Shown piece after piece: positions 7,905 to 15,787 of a stretch of 64,000 nt of DNA (the stretch's first letter is position 1; each line of letters begins with the position of its first letter). The notes under the pieces are model-generated. The model saw only the letters and a list, made by a program, of their open reading frames with translations, did not search any database and was not told the DNA's origin. Source of the DNA: CAWKDG01 sp963848355 (GTDB lineage: Bacteria > Actinomycetota > Acidimicrobiia > Acidimicrobiales > UBA8190). The translations under genes and the position numbers were made by a program. The stretch lies in assembly GCA_963848355.1 (NCBI GenBank), contig CAWKDG010000012.1, positions 434,001 to 498,000 on the forward strand, in the 5' to 3' direction.

Positions 7905-9470
7905 TCAGGCGGATTGCTCCCGCAGAGCCCGCCGCAACGCCTTCCCGGCCAGGCCGTGGGGCAGCTCGGAGACGAACCGGACCGTCGTCGGGCACTTGTA
8001 ACGGGCCAGTCGGGTCCCGCAGTGGTCGCGGACCTCCTCTTCGGTGACCCGTGCTCCGGGGGTGACCACGATCACCACTTCCACCGACTCGCCCGTTGTC
8101 GGGTCGGGCCGGCCCACGACGACGGCTTCGGCCACGCCCGGCACCGCCGCCACCACCTCTTCCACTTCGGCCGGGTAGACGTTGAAACCCGAGACGATGA
8201 CGAGGTCTTTTCTCCGGTCGATGATGAAGAGATCGCCGTCCTCCCCGATCACGCCGACATCACCGGTCCGCAGCCAGCCGGTGGGCGTGAGAACCTCGGC
8301 ACTGGCATCGGAATCGCGCCAGTAGCCGGCGAAGACGTTGGGGCCCCGGACCCAGATCTCGCCGGGGTCGCCGCCCAGTACGTCCTGGTCGGCCTCGTCG
8401 ACCAGGCGCACCGACACCCCTGGAAGGGGCTGCCCGACTGAACCGGGCCGGTGACGTCCTGTGCCGAGCGACGTGGAGACGGCCGGTGCCGCTTCCGTGA
8501 GGCCGTATCCCTGCCACACGGGGATGCCGAAGGCACTCTCGAAGTGCGACGCCACCTCCGCAGGCAGCGACGCGGCACCGGAGATGGCCCGGCGTACGGC
8601 GGACAGGTCGCCGGCAGCGGCGACCGTGGGATCGTCCTCGGCCAGCGCCACCCAGGCGGCGAACATGGCCGGAACCCCGATCACGTTCGTGACCCCGAGC
8701 TCGCGCACGATCCGCAACGTCTCGACCGGGTCGAAGCGCTCCTCGAGGACGAGGGCGGCCCCCGAGGCGAGTGAGAGGCCCAGGGCCACGTTCAGTCCGA
8801 AGACGTGGAAAAGAGGCACGGCAGCGAGGCTCACGTCGTCGGCGCGGACGATCTCCCCGGGCAGGGCCAGCATCTGGCGCAGGTTGGCGACCAGGTTGCC
8901 GTGGGTGAGCATGGCCGCTTTGGGTGAGCCCGATGTCCCTGACGTGAAGAGCAGGACGGCGACGTCGTCCTCGTCGCGCGCCACCGTCGGAAGGGCGGGC
9001 CCGGCGGGCCCGGGCAGGTCCGCCGACAACTCCTCCCACGACGCCGCCGCTCCTCCCCCGGTGACCGCTCCCGTCGCCGCGGACCGCGAGGAGCCGGGCA
9101 GCACGATCAGGGGCGAGAAGCTGAGTGCGTCGCTCACCCCGAGGGCTCCGGGTGCGGCGGCGCCCCCGGCCAGCAGTGCGGCAGGGGCCACGACCTCGAG
9201 CTCCCGGATGATCTCGGCGACGGGACTGTTGGGGTTGAGGGGCACTGCCACGCACCCCGCCGCCAGGACCGCCAGGTAGGCGACCACGAAATCGACCGAC
9301 GTGGGCCAGGCGATGGCCACGCGATCCCCCGGTCCCACCCCGAGCGCCACCAGGCCGGCGGCCGCGGTGGCGGCTCGGCGTCGCAACTCCCCCCAGGTGT
9401 GCCACGTCCCGCCGTCGAACACGGCGCGCCCCTCGCCGGGGTGGCCTTCGACGAGGGCGGCGAGGTTCAC
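7905..9470 (-). CDS. Acyl-CoA synthetase / AMP-dependent ligase (FadD-like)
   Basis: A 521-residue member of the adenylate-forming family, which activates a carboxylic acid with ATP and loads CoA. The P-loop LLFTSGTSGSPKAAM lies at 173-187, GYGLTEAAPA and RTGDVG mark core motifs A5 and A7, RRKDLVIVSGFNVYP is A8, and the C-terminal catalytic lysine is in AGKALRR about nine residues from the end. The likely substrate is a medium- or long-chain fatty acid, but specificity cannot be read reliably. The start overlaps the upstream SAM hydrolase-like gene by 4 bp. Confidence 0.88.
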   Translation of the reverse strand: MNLAALVEGHPGEGRAVFDGGTWHTWGELRRRAATAAAGLVALGVGPGDRVAIAWPTSVDFVVAYLAVLAAGCVAVPLNPNSPVAEIIRELEVVAPAALLAGGAAAPGALGVSDALSFSPLIVLPGSSRSAATGAVTGGGAAASWEELSADLPGPAGPALPTVARDEDDVAVLLFTSGTSGSPKAAMLTHGNLVANLRQMLALPGEIVRADDVSLAAVPLFHVFGLNVALGLSLASGAALVLEERFDPVETLRIVRELGVTNVIGVPAMFAAWVALAEDDPTVAAAGDLSAVRRAISGAASLPAEVASHFESAFGIPVWQGYGLTEAAPAVSTSLGTGRHRPGSVGQPLPGVSVRLVDEADQDVLGGDPGEIWVRGPNVFAGYWRDSDASAEVLTPTGWLRTGDVGVIGEDGDLFIIDRRKDLVIVSGFNVYPAEVEEVVAAVPGVAEAVVVGRPDPTTGESVEVVIVVTPGARVTEEEVRDHCGTRLARYKCPTTVRFVSELPHGLAGKALRRALREQSA

Positions 9471-10363
9471 CGGCCTCCCCGCCCGCCCGTCGTGTCGGGT
9501 CCCTCCGGCACGGGTGCGTCATCCGGGATCCGGCTGACGGTGACCATGTCGCCCTCGTGCACGCCGAGCACGGTAGCGGCCGGCCGGAGACGGCACACGA
9601 GGGAGAGATGCCCGTTGGCGTCGAGCATGAGGCCCATGCCGTCGTCGTCGAGAGCGACGAAGGACGGCACCACCTGGGCGCGTCGCGTCACCGCTCCCAC
9701 GCTGATCTCGACGACGCCCTCCAGTCCCGCCTCCACCAGCTCGCCCGCCCCGGCGGCGAGCTGGACATTGCCGAACCGGTCGACCCACAGCACCTCGGCT
9801 TCGACCGAGCCCGTTCCCGTCGCCGGCGGCGAGACGACCAGCCGGGGAGGAGGGAGGCGCACCAGGCTCCCGGGATCGATGGGCAGGCCGACGTCGTTCA
9901 GGGTCGCTCCCGACCACAGCCGGGCGGCCACAGGGGCGAAGAGATCACGACCGTCGAACGTGCTGCCGGGGGGGCGGGCCCGGGGCAGGGCCACGGCGGC
10001 GTCGGCACCGCCGAGGGCGTCTATGGCCCATCCGAGGAGCCCGTTGTCGGGTCCGACGAGATGACGGGGACCACCGGCCGAAGGACCGGGACCTCCCCGA
10101 ACGGTCACGGCGACGGCGCGCCGACCGCTCCCGACACCGGGGTCGACCACCGCCATCACCACGCCCGGACCGAGATAGGCCACGCAGCGTGACAGGGCCA
10201 GGGCACCGGCCCGTACGTCGAAGGGCGGCACGCCGTGGGTCAGGTCCACCACCGGAGCCCCCGGGGCGTGGTCCAGGACAACAGCCCTGGTCACGCCAGC
10301 GAACTCGTCCCGATAGCCGTAGTCGGTGAGGAGGAAGACGGCATCCCGCCGATCAGGCGTCAC
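9467..10363 (-). CDS. SAM hydrolase / SAM-dependent halogenase family (DUF62) protein
   Basis: The 298-residue protein has family signatures: LLTDYGYRDEFAG at residues 11-23, VVDLTHGVPPFD (37-48), VVDPGVGS (72-79) and LVGPDNGLL (98-106). Members split S-adenosylmethionine with water to adenosine and methionine; fluorinases and chlorinases are rarer relatives. The usual hydrolase loop is kept, so SAM hydroxide adenosyltransferase activity is the default inference. It starts with GTG at 10363 and is translationally coupled (4-bp overlap) to the acyl-CoA synthetase. Confidence 0.88.
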   Translation of the reverse strand: MTPDRRDAVFLLTDYGYRDEFAGVTRAVVLDHAPGAPVVDLTHGVPPFDVRAGALALSRCVAYLGPGVVMAVVDPGVGSGRRAVAVTVRGGPGPSAGGPRHLVGPDNGLLGWAIDALGGADAAVALPRARPPGSTFDGRDLFAPVAARLWSGATLNDVGLPIDPGSLVRLPPPRLVVSPPATGTGSVEAEVLWVDRFGNVQLAAGAGELVEAGLEGVVEISVGAVTRRAQVVPSFVALDDDGMGLMLDANGHLSLVCRLRPAATVLGVHEGDMVTVSRIPDDAPVPEGPDTTGGRGGR

Positions 10364-10399
10364 CGACGGACCGTCCTCGCGGGAGACGGCCGGGGCTGG

Positions 10400-10606
10400 T
10401 CAGCCAGCCTGCGTGTACCGGTCGGACAGGTAGCGGTTCACGTCGTCCTCCCGGAGGCGGAACGACTTACCGACACGCACCGCCGGAAGATCCCCGGCGT
10501 TGATCAGCCGGTAGACCGTCATGTTCGATACTCGAAGCGTGCTCGCCACCTCGCGAACCGTAAGGTAACGAGCGCTCGTCGCGTCATCCGGACTCAGTGG
10601 AATCAC
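10400..10606 (-). CDS. Excisionase-type helix-turn-helix DNA-binding protein
   Basis: A 68-residue protein made almost entirely of a MerR-like/excisionase winged helix-turn-helix: LTVREVASTLRVSNMTVYR (about 15-33), then wing NAGDLPAVRVGKSFRLREDD (36-55). I chose GTG 10606 because GGAGAGG lies just upstream; longer versions up to 10771 would add an Arg/Pro-rich non-homologous tail. Small proteins of this kind sit next to proC in mycobacteria (Rv0500A, from memory), so it is a chromosomal regulator or nucleoid-associated factor, not a phage remnant. Confidence 0.85.
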   Translation of the reverse strand: MIPLSPDDATSARYLTVREVASTLRVSNMTVYRLINAGDLPAVRVGKSFRLREDDVNRYLSDRYTQAG

Positions 10607-10624
10607 CCCTCTCCGCCTGATTCG

Positions 10625-10653
10625 ACTGTACGTCACTGTGGGTGAAGTTGGAA
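10625..10653 (-). promoter_or_regulatory. Possible sigma-70-type promoter for the small HTH gene
   Basis: On the minus strand TTCCAA (10653-10648) and TACAGT (10630-10625) are 17 bases apart and end 18 bases before the GTG at 10606. The -35 match is weak. Confidence 0.3.
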
Positions 10654-10767
10654 AGGGGGCGAAGAATGCTCGTGGGGCGAACCCGCGGTCCGCAGTCGGC
10701 GGCCGTCGCCGGCATGCCTCTGACCTGGGCTTATAGCCAAAACCTGAACTGGCCGGTCGGACCCGTC

Positions 10768-11559
10768 TCATGAGCCGCTCATGGCCCGAGAACGCTCCGT
10801 GGCCGCATTGACGGCCTCTTCGAACGCCCTCCGCAGCCCATTGGCCTCCAGTCGAGCTACCCCGGCTTCGGTCGTTCCTCCCGGAGACGTGACCTGGGCG
10901 CGCAGGGTCACCGGCTCCTCGCCGGTGTCGAGCAGCAGCCGTGCCGCCCCGGCAAGGGTCTCCAGGACGAGGGTCCGGCTCACCTCGGGAGCCAGCCCCA
11001 CGCCCACTCCGGCGCCGATGAGTGCCTCGGCCACGAGGAAGATGTAGGCAGGCCCCGATCCCGAGAGGCCGGTCACCGCGTCCAGGGACGGCTCGGGCAA
11101 TCGCACGACACGCCCCACGGCACCCAGGATCTCCTCGGCCCAGTCCAGATCGGACCCGCCGGCGTGGGCGCCACCGGCCAGGGCCGACACCCCGGCGCCC
11201 ACCAGGGCCGGGGTATTGGGCATGGCCCGCACCACGGCCGCCGAGGGGCCCAGCCAGGCCTCGAGGTTGGCCAGGCGCACGCCGGCCATGATCGAGAGCA
11301 CCCGGGTCGCGCCGACGGTGGCGAGGGACCGGCAGGCCGACTCGGCATCGCCGGGCTTGACCGCCACCACGGCCCCCTCGGCGGCGACGGGCGTCGTCAC
11401 CACCGGGACTCCGGGGATGACGTCGGCCAGCGAGATGCGTCGTTCGGCATCGGCTTCGACCACGGTGACGCTACCGGGGTGCCAGCCGGCGACCACCAGT
11501 CCGCCCACCAACGCGGTCCCCATCCGTCCCCCACCGACGACGACAAGTCTCGGCCTCAT
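10768..11559 (-). CDS. proC: Pyrroline-5-carboxylate reductase
   Basis: It reduces pyrroline-5-carboxylate to proline with NAD(P)H. The 263-residue protein begins MRPRLVVVGGGRMGTAL with the Rossmann motif near the N-terminus. It has VRAMPNTPALVG in the middle and the substrate-binding segment GLSGSGPAYIFLVAEAL, followed by VTSPGGTTEAG. I chose ATG 11559 because AAGGAGG lies six bases upstream. A longer frame to 11682 adds only Arg-rich sequence. The helix-turn-helix gene lies downstream. Confidence 0.96.
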   Translation of the reverse strand: MRPRLVVVGGGRMGTALVGGLVVAGWHPGSVTVVEADAERRISLADVIPGVPVVTTPVAAEGAVVAVKPGDAESACRSLATVGATRVLSIMAGVRLANLEAWLGPSAAVVRAMPNTPALVGAGVSALAGGAHAGGSDLDWAEEILGAVGRVVRLPEPSLDAVTGLSGSGPAYIFLVAEALIGAGVGVGLAPEVSRTLVLETLAGAARLLLDTGEEPVTLRAQVTSPGGTTEAGVARLEANGLRRAFEEAVNAATERSRAMSGS

Positions 11560-11943
11560 CCCCCTCCTTCGCATCGACTCCGCCAACCGGCGACGCCGCC
11601 GCCGAAGGCTATCGCCGACGGTACGACTGACACCGACGACAGCGATCAACGACGGCGGCGCGACACCGGCGGTCGGCAACAAGGTGTTGCCAACACGTCG
11701 GCGGGTGAGACCGCACCACGTGACGACAGTCGCCGGCGCGCTGACGCGGCTCGGCCCGAGGAATCCAGGACACCGGTCGCACTTCCCCGATCGACCGGCA
11801 TCTCAAACCCCTCGGGCCGTGCCGGGGCGCACCCTAGTCGCAACGGCCGTCGCGCGTGCAAAGACGGCGCGCTCCCCAATGACCCGGGCGTGGCGCGTGC
11901 GACACCACACGCGTGGCACGACGCGCGCATCGACATCAGGGGG
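11560..11943. other. Intergenic region upstream of proC with overlapping palindromes
   Basis: These 384 bases separate proC from the YbjN-like gene and contain no convincing gene. The clear structure is a pair of overlapping inverted repeats: GGCAACA (11675-11681), a 3-base spacer and TGTTGCC (11685-11691), and TGTTG-C-CAACA at 11685-11695. They sit about 116 bp upstream of the proC start and could be an operator. Confidence 0.5.
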
Positions 11944-12417
11944 TCAGACGGTGCGGCGGCGGTAGCGGCCGGCGAAACCGATCGCCATCGCTGTCGGGAA
12001 GTATGCGTCGACATAGGCGAGTGACGACCCCACGATGCGGTCGAGCTCATCCTCGGTGACCGATGCCACTGGGACTTCGCCCACCAGGTACACGGCGTCC
12101 TCGGATCCCAATGCGAATCGCATCTGGTGCAGATCGGCGTTGCGCCGCAAGAGGTACTCGAATGTCCCACCGACGTTCACTTCCGGCGCAGGCATGACCT
12201 GCGTCTCGTGGTGCAGGGTGCGCTGACGGACCGTCAGCCACACCGTCACGAATTCCTTCTCGTCGCCACGCAGCCGGAGGTACCAGCGTCCGAGGTCTTC
12301 CTGACGATCGACGGCGACGACGGCGCCTTCCTCGGCCAGCCGGGTGGCGGCCCACCGTTCTATGAGCGCGTCGCAGGCAGCGCGCTCATCACGGCTGGCG
12401 ATGTCGGCGACGGGCAG
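11944..12417 (-). CDS. YbjN-domain protein
   Basis: The frame encodes a YbjN-type domain (type III secretion chaperone-like fold, role unknown). Typical segments are LGRWYLRLRGDEKEF, VWLTVRQRTLHHETQVMP and YLLRRNADLH, and it ends in RYRRRTV. A YbjN gene after mshA is a known actinobacterial arrangement. The start is unresolved. Between the mshA stop at 12440 and the domain there is no ATG, GTG or TTG in frame. The given end uses CTG 12417 (157 residues). The nearest standard start is GTG 12597, which would overlap mshA by 158 bp and add an unlikely Arg/Pro/Trp-rich segment. Confidence 0.7.
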   Translation of the reverse strand: MPVADIASRDERAACDALIERWAATRLAEEGAVVAVDRQEDLGRWYLRLRGDEKEFVTVWLTVRQRTLHHETQVMPAPEVNVGGTFEYLLRRNADLHQMRFALGSEDAVYLVGEVPVASVTEDELDRIVGSSLAYVDAYFPTAMAIGFAGRYRRRTV

Positions 12418-12439
12418 GATCCAGCCGATCCGGGCCGCG

Positions 12440-13705
12440 TCAGCGGCACGCCACGAGACGCTCGGCCGTGAGCTCCTCGTAGGTCGTCCGCAACAGGGCC
12501 GCTGCTTCGGTCCAGGTGTAGCGCCGGGCCCGCACCACCGCCGCCGTGGCCAGGCGCTCCCCGACGAGCGGATCGTCGAGCACGCGCCCGACGGCACCGG
12601 CGAACGCTCCCGGCGTCGGGTCTTCGACCAGATACCCCGTGTGCCCGTGGTCGACCAGCGTGGCGAGCCCCCCGACGGCAGCGGCCACGACCGGCGTGCC
12701 GCAGGCGGCCGCTTCGAGGGCGACGAGCCCGAAGGACTCGGAGCGGCTCGGCACGACGCAGACGTCGGCGGCGCGGTAGTAGGTCGAGAGCAATTCGTGA
12801 GGCTGCGGGGGAACGAGATGGACCCGATCGGCCAGACCCTGCCGGCGCACGATCTGCTGAACGTGTGCCAGATGGTCCTCTCCGCGCGGACCGCTCGGCC
12901 CTCCGACGATGACGAGATGGGCGTCGGGAAAGCCCCTCAGCGCGGCCAGCGTCCGAACGGCCACGTCGGCGCCTTTCAGAGGTTGGATCCGCCCTACGAA
13001 CAGCAGGAGCGGTACGTCGGGCGGCAGGCCCAGTGCGCGACGGGCCTGAGGCCGGTGCCCGGGTCCGAAGAAGGCCTGGTCGACACCCGGCGCCACGACC
13101 CGGATCCGACCTGGGTCCGAGTCGTACAGGTCGGCCAGTTGCGATGCCTCCACGCTGCACGAGGCCAGCACCACCTCGGAGCACCGCATGATGGTCGCTT
13201 CCGCCTCGGCCCTGCGGTGCGGCTCATCGCTCGAGACCTCTTCGGGGCTTGCCTCGGCCTTCACCCGGGCCAGGGTGTGGAAGGTGGACACGAGAGGCAG
13301 GTCGAGCTCGTGCTTGAGGCGGTGGCCGGCCAGACCCGAGAGCCAGTAGTTGGCGTGAAGCGCGTCGTAGCCGGTCTCTTCGTGGAACGCCGGATCGACC
13401 CCGACGCCCGAGAGCATCAGCGACCGCACGTTGTCTGTGAACTCGTCCACCACCGCGGGAAGCTGCTCCTTGGCCACCGCTCCGAGCGGACCGGCGGGGA
13501 CGTGGTGGACCCGGAAGCCCGGTTCGACGGTGACGGTGGCGGGCAGGGTGGGGGACCACGCCCTCGTGTACACGTCGCACTCGACCCCGGCGCGAGCCAG
13601 GGCCGTGGTGAGCTCGCGCACGTAGACGTTCATCCCCCCGCCGTCGCCGGTCCCCGGTTGGGCGAGGGGTGAGGTGTGCATGGACAGCACAGCGAGACGG
13701 CGCAC
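12440..13705 (-). CDS. mshA: D-inositol-3-phosphate glycosyltransferase
   Basis: First enzyme of mycothiol biosynthesis, transferring GlcNAc from UDP-GlcNAc to 1L-myo-inositol-1-phosphate. The 421-residue GT4 protein has HTSPLAQPGTGDGGGMN (about 10-26), the pattern that separates MshA from other GT4 enzymes, VGRIQPLKG (about 239-247) and the nucleotide-sugar ESFGLVALEA motif. The GTG start at 13705 follows TAGGCT by 8 bases, so the transcript is probably almost leaderless. Mycothiol is confined to actinobacteria, which supports the taxonomic call. Confidence 0.93.
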   Translation of the reverse strand: MRRLAVLSMHTSPLAQPGTGDGGGMNVYVRELTTALARAGVECDVYTRAWSPTLPATVTVEPGFRVHHVPAGPLGAVAKEQLPAVVDEFTDNVRSLMLSGVGVDPAFHEETGYDALHANYWLSGLAGHRLKHELDLPLVSTFHTLARVKAEASPEEVSSDEPHRRAEAEATIMRCSEVVLASCSVEASQLADLYDSDPGRIRVVAPGVDQAFFGPGHRPQARRALGLPPDVPLLLFVGRIQPLKGADVAVRTLAALRGFPDAHLVIVGGPSGPRGEDHLAHVQQIVRRQGLADRVHLVPPQPHELLSTYYRAADVCVVPSRSESFGLVALEAAACGTPVVAAAVGGLATLVDHGHTGYLVEDPTPGAFAGAVGRVLDDPLVGERLATAAVVRARRYTWTEAAALLRTTYEELTAERLVACR

Positions 13706-13737
13706 CGGCGCCGAGCCTACCTGTCCCCCGCACGGGC

Positions 13738-14193
13738 TCAGCCGGCGGCGCTCGCCCTCTCGTGATGACCGGGGCCCCCACCGTGCACCGGCGGTTCATC
13801 GTGGCTTTGTCCGCCGGGGCCGGTGTCGTTCTCCTGAAGACCGGACTCGCTCTCGTGCCGGAACGAGAGGTAGATCCGGATGAGGGCCTGCTTCTGGTCC
13901 TCGGTCAGGAACGGGTCGGCCAGGATCTCACGGGCCAGGTCGGCTTCCCCCGTCCCCGGTTCCAGGATTCCGGCCTGGACGTAGAGCGTCTCGGCCGAGA
14001 TCCGCAGGGCCTTGGCGATCTGCTGAAGGATCTCCGCCGAAGGGCGGCGGAGACCACGCTCGATCTGGCTCAGGTAGGGATTCGAGATCCCGGCCAATTC
14101 CGACAGCCGCCGTAGCGACAGCCGGGCCGTGCTCCGTTGCTCACGGATGAAGGCGCCGAGGTCCCCGAACCTCTCGGGCAGCTGCTTGGGCAT
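13738..14193 (-). CDS. XRE-family transcriptional regulator
   Basis: A 151-residue protein with a Cro/C1-type helix-turn-helix at about residues 13-68: LSLRRLSELAGISNPYLSQ, then IERGLRRPSAEILQQIAKALRIS. The middle segment (LAREILADPFLTEDQKQAL) is conserved in a group of actinobacterial regulators found near mshA and hbhA in mycobacteria (Rv0474-like, from memory). The last 35 residues are Gly/His-rich and probably disordered. It lies 18 bp after the RsiG-like gene and probably shares its transcript. Its targets are unknown. Confidence 0.85.
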   Translation of the reverse strand: MPKQLPERFGDLGAFIREQRSTARLSLRRLSELAGISNPYLSQIERGLRRPSAEILQQIAKALRISAETLYVQAGILEPGTGEADLAREILADPFLTEDQKQALIRIYLSFRHESESGLQENDTGPGGQSHDEPPVHGGGPGHHERASAAG

Positions 14194-14211
14194 CTGCTGC
14201 TCGGCTAGTGC

Positions 14212-14784
14212 TCAGTCGTTCTCGGACTCGGGCGGTCTCGGCACGAGAAGGCCGTCGACGGTGGCTTCGCCCGTCTTGTACCGGCTGACGATCTGCGCCT
14301 GGAGCGCATCGATCCGCACGTGCAGGACCCGGCGCTGGTCGGAGATCCGCTCTTCGATGGCGGTGAGGCGATCGGCGAGGGTCCGCAACTCGACGTCCGT
14401 CATCGTCGGCAGCTTGCCGATGCCGTCGGCGTCGAGGACATCGTCGATCTCCCTGGTGAGGCCGACCGTCTCCATGTCGGGTGACATCTGTGAGGGCAGG
14501 CGTCCGGGACCCGACGGTCGGGCCGGACCCGATCCGATGATCGACGAGAGGTCCTCCACCACCGCATCGAGGTCACCCACGCTGTGGCCCGTGTCGTGGT
14601 GGTCGATGAAGCTGTGCACCACGTCGAGCCGCCCCTGCACCACCCGCCGCAGGTAGGACACCATCTCCTCGATCTCCTGGCACTCGGCACGCATGGCCCG
14701 CACCTCGTCGAGCGAGCGTTTGTCCAGCCCGTCGAGGTAGTCAGGAGCGAAGAGGCGCTCGAGCTCACGGTCGATGGCGGTCAC
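14212..14784 (-). CDS. RsiG-like c-di-GMP-binding anti-sigma factor homologue
   Basis: The protein (190 residues from GTG 14784) is two helical segments joined by a Gly/Pro-rich linker. The first helix contains Glu39, Ser43, Arg46, Gln50 and Asp54 in exact E(X)3S(X)2R(X)3Q(X)3D spacing. The second repeats it as Glu144, Ser148, Arg151, His155 and Asp159, with His in place of Gln. In Streptomyces RsiG this twin motif on an antiparallel coiled coil binds c-di-GMP and holds sigma WhiG. Function here is inferred from the motif and from the N-terminal DYLDGLDKRSLDEVRAMR segment. No sigma factor gene is nearby. TACAGT ends 6 bases before the GTG, so the mRNA is probably leaderless. Confidence 0.85.
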   Translation of the reverse strand: MTAIDRELERLFAPDYLDGLDKRSLDEVRAMRAECQEIEEMVSYLRRVVQGRLDVVHSFIDHHDTGHSVGDLDAVVEDLSSIIGSGPARPSGPGRLPSQMSPDMETVGLTREIDDVLDADGIGKLPTMTDVELRTLADRLTAIEERISDQRRVLHVRIDALQAQIVSRYKTGEATVDGLLVPRPPESEND

Positions 14785-14790
14785 GGAGCG

Positions 14791-14796
14791 ACTGTA
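14791..14796 (-). promoter_or_regulatory. -10 box for leaderless RsiG-like transcript
   Basis: TACAGT on the minus strand is followed by exactly six bases and then the GTG start at 14784, so the predicted +1 is the first base of the start codon. There is no Shine-Dalgarno sequence. Confidence 0.5.
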
Positions 14797-14879
14797 CCGC
14801 GCTCCCCGTCCGTTCCGACGATGGAGGGCCCGCCGATTCTGACCGACACAGCGTCCGACCTGCCCGGCCACGGCCGCCG

Positions 14880-15257
14880 TCAGCGAAGGGGACCGGATCG
14901 CCCGGGGGGGCCGTAGCGGTAGACGACCCGGCCCACGACGGCCCGGCGGGCCACCGGACCGAAGGCACGGCTGTCGGTGCTCCAGCGAGGATTGTCCCCA
15001 ACGACGACGATCTGGTCGTCGACCACCCGGACCACCCGCTTCACGAGCAGGCGTCCGGTACCGGACGGATCACGCACGGCCACGGTGTCGCCGACGGCCG
15101 GGGCAGGCCGGCGAACCACCAGCAGCCGGTCACCGCTCATCAGGGTGGGCTCCATGCTCGGTCCCTCGACGACCACCCGCCGGGGGCGCACCACGAGGGC
15201 GACGGCAACGGCGGCGGCGAGCACCGAGACCCCCCTTCTGGACCACACCCGGTTCAC
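14880..15257 (-). CDS. sodX: Nickel superoxide dismutase maturation protease (S26 signal-peptidase-like)
   Basis: A 125-residue S26-type peptidase with one N-terminal membrane segment (about 10-23), catalytic Ser34 in EGPSMEPTL and catalytic Lys73 in LLVKRVV, then VGDNPRWSTDSRAFGPV near the C-terminus. This small, single-membrane-pass form is typical of SodX, which removes the NiSOD propeptide to expose the nickel-binding His1. It is divergent from sodN with 69 bp between the starts, which supports the role. The start is GTG at 15257 and no clear ribosome-binding site is seen. Confidence 0.88.
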   Translation of the reverse strand: MNRVWSRRGVSVLAAAVAVALVVRPRRVVVEGPSMEPTLMSGDRLLVVRRPAPAVGDTVAVRDPSGTGRLLVKRVVRVVDDQIVVVGDNPRWSTDSRAFGPVARRAVVGRVVYRYGPPGRSGPLR

Positions 15258-15326
15258 TTGACCATGCCCGTGGGTAAGGTGACTCCCGTCCCTGACAGTT
15301 CCACTCTGGACGAAGGAGTCCTACAG

Positions 15327-15746
15327 ATGCGCATCGTGGATCGCCTGCTCTCGACCATCGACCGCCTCGCCCCCCCGGTGACGGCCCACGCCCACTGCGA
15401 CCTCCCCTGCGGTGTGTACGACCCCGCTCAGGCCCGCATCGAGGCCGAATCGGTCAAGGCGTGCATGGAGAAGTTCAACGCGTCGGACGACGAGGTGTTC
15501 AAGGGTCGTGCCGTGTTCATCAAAGAGGAGCGTGCCGACCTGGTCAAGCACCACCTCTGGGTCCTGTGGACCGACTACTTCAAGCCCGAGCACCTGGCGA
15601 AGCACCCGGACCTCAACGACCTGTTCTGGAAGGCGACCAAGAGCGCCGGTGAATCCAAGAAGACCAACGACGTCAAGGTGGCCGAGAGCCTGCTCGGGCA
15701 GATCGCCGAGATCGACAAGATCTTCAAGGAGACCAAGAAGGCCTGA
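15327..15746 (+). CDS. sodN: Nickel superoxide dismutase
   Basis: It converts superoxide to oxygen and hydrogen peroxide. The 139-residue precursor has a 22-residue propeptide (MRIVDRLLSTIDRL...), then the nickel hook HCDLPCGVYDP starting at residue 23. Cleavage there gives mature His1, Cys2 and Cys6 and a 117-residue chain, the length I recall for Streptomyces NiSOD. The ATG at 15327 is chosen because GAAGGAG lies eight bases upstream and the propeptide then has normal length; an upstream in-frame extension is rejected. Confidence 0.96.
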   Translation: MRIVDRLLSTIDRLAPPVTAHAHCDLPCGVYDPAQARIEAESVKACMEKFNASDDEVFKGRAVFIKEERADLVKHHLWVLWTDYFKPEHLAKHPDLNDLFWKATKSAGESKKTNDVKVAESLLGQIAEIDKIFKETKKA

Positions 15747-15787
15747 CCGCGCCGGCCGGACCTCTAGATATCCCACGGTTCCAACTG

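Noticed and set aside
10400..10606. Reading the excisionase-like gene as a prophage remnant
   Set aside because: No integrase, phage genes or attachment sites are near, and the gene sits next to proC as in other actinobacteria.
10607..10771. Longer start for the small HTH protein
   Set aside because: The extra 55 residues are Arg/Pro-rich and unlike the family, and a good ribosome-binding site lies before GTG 10606.
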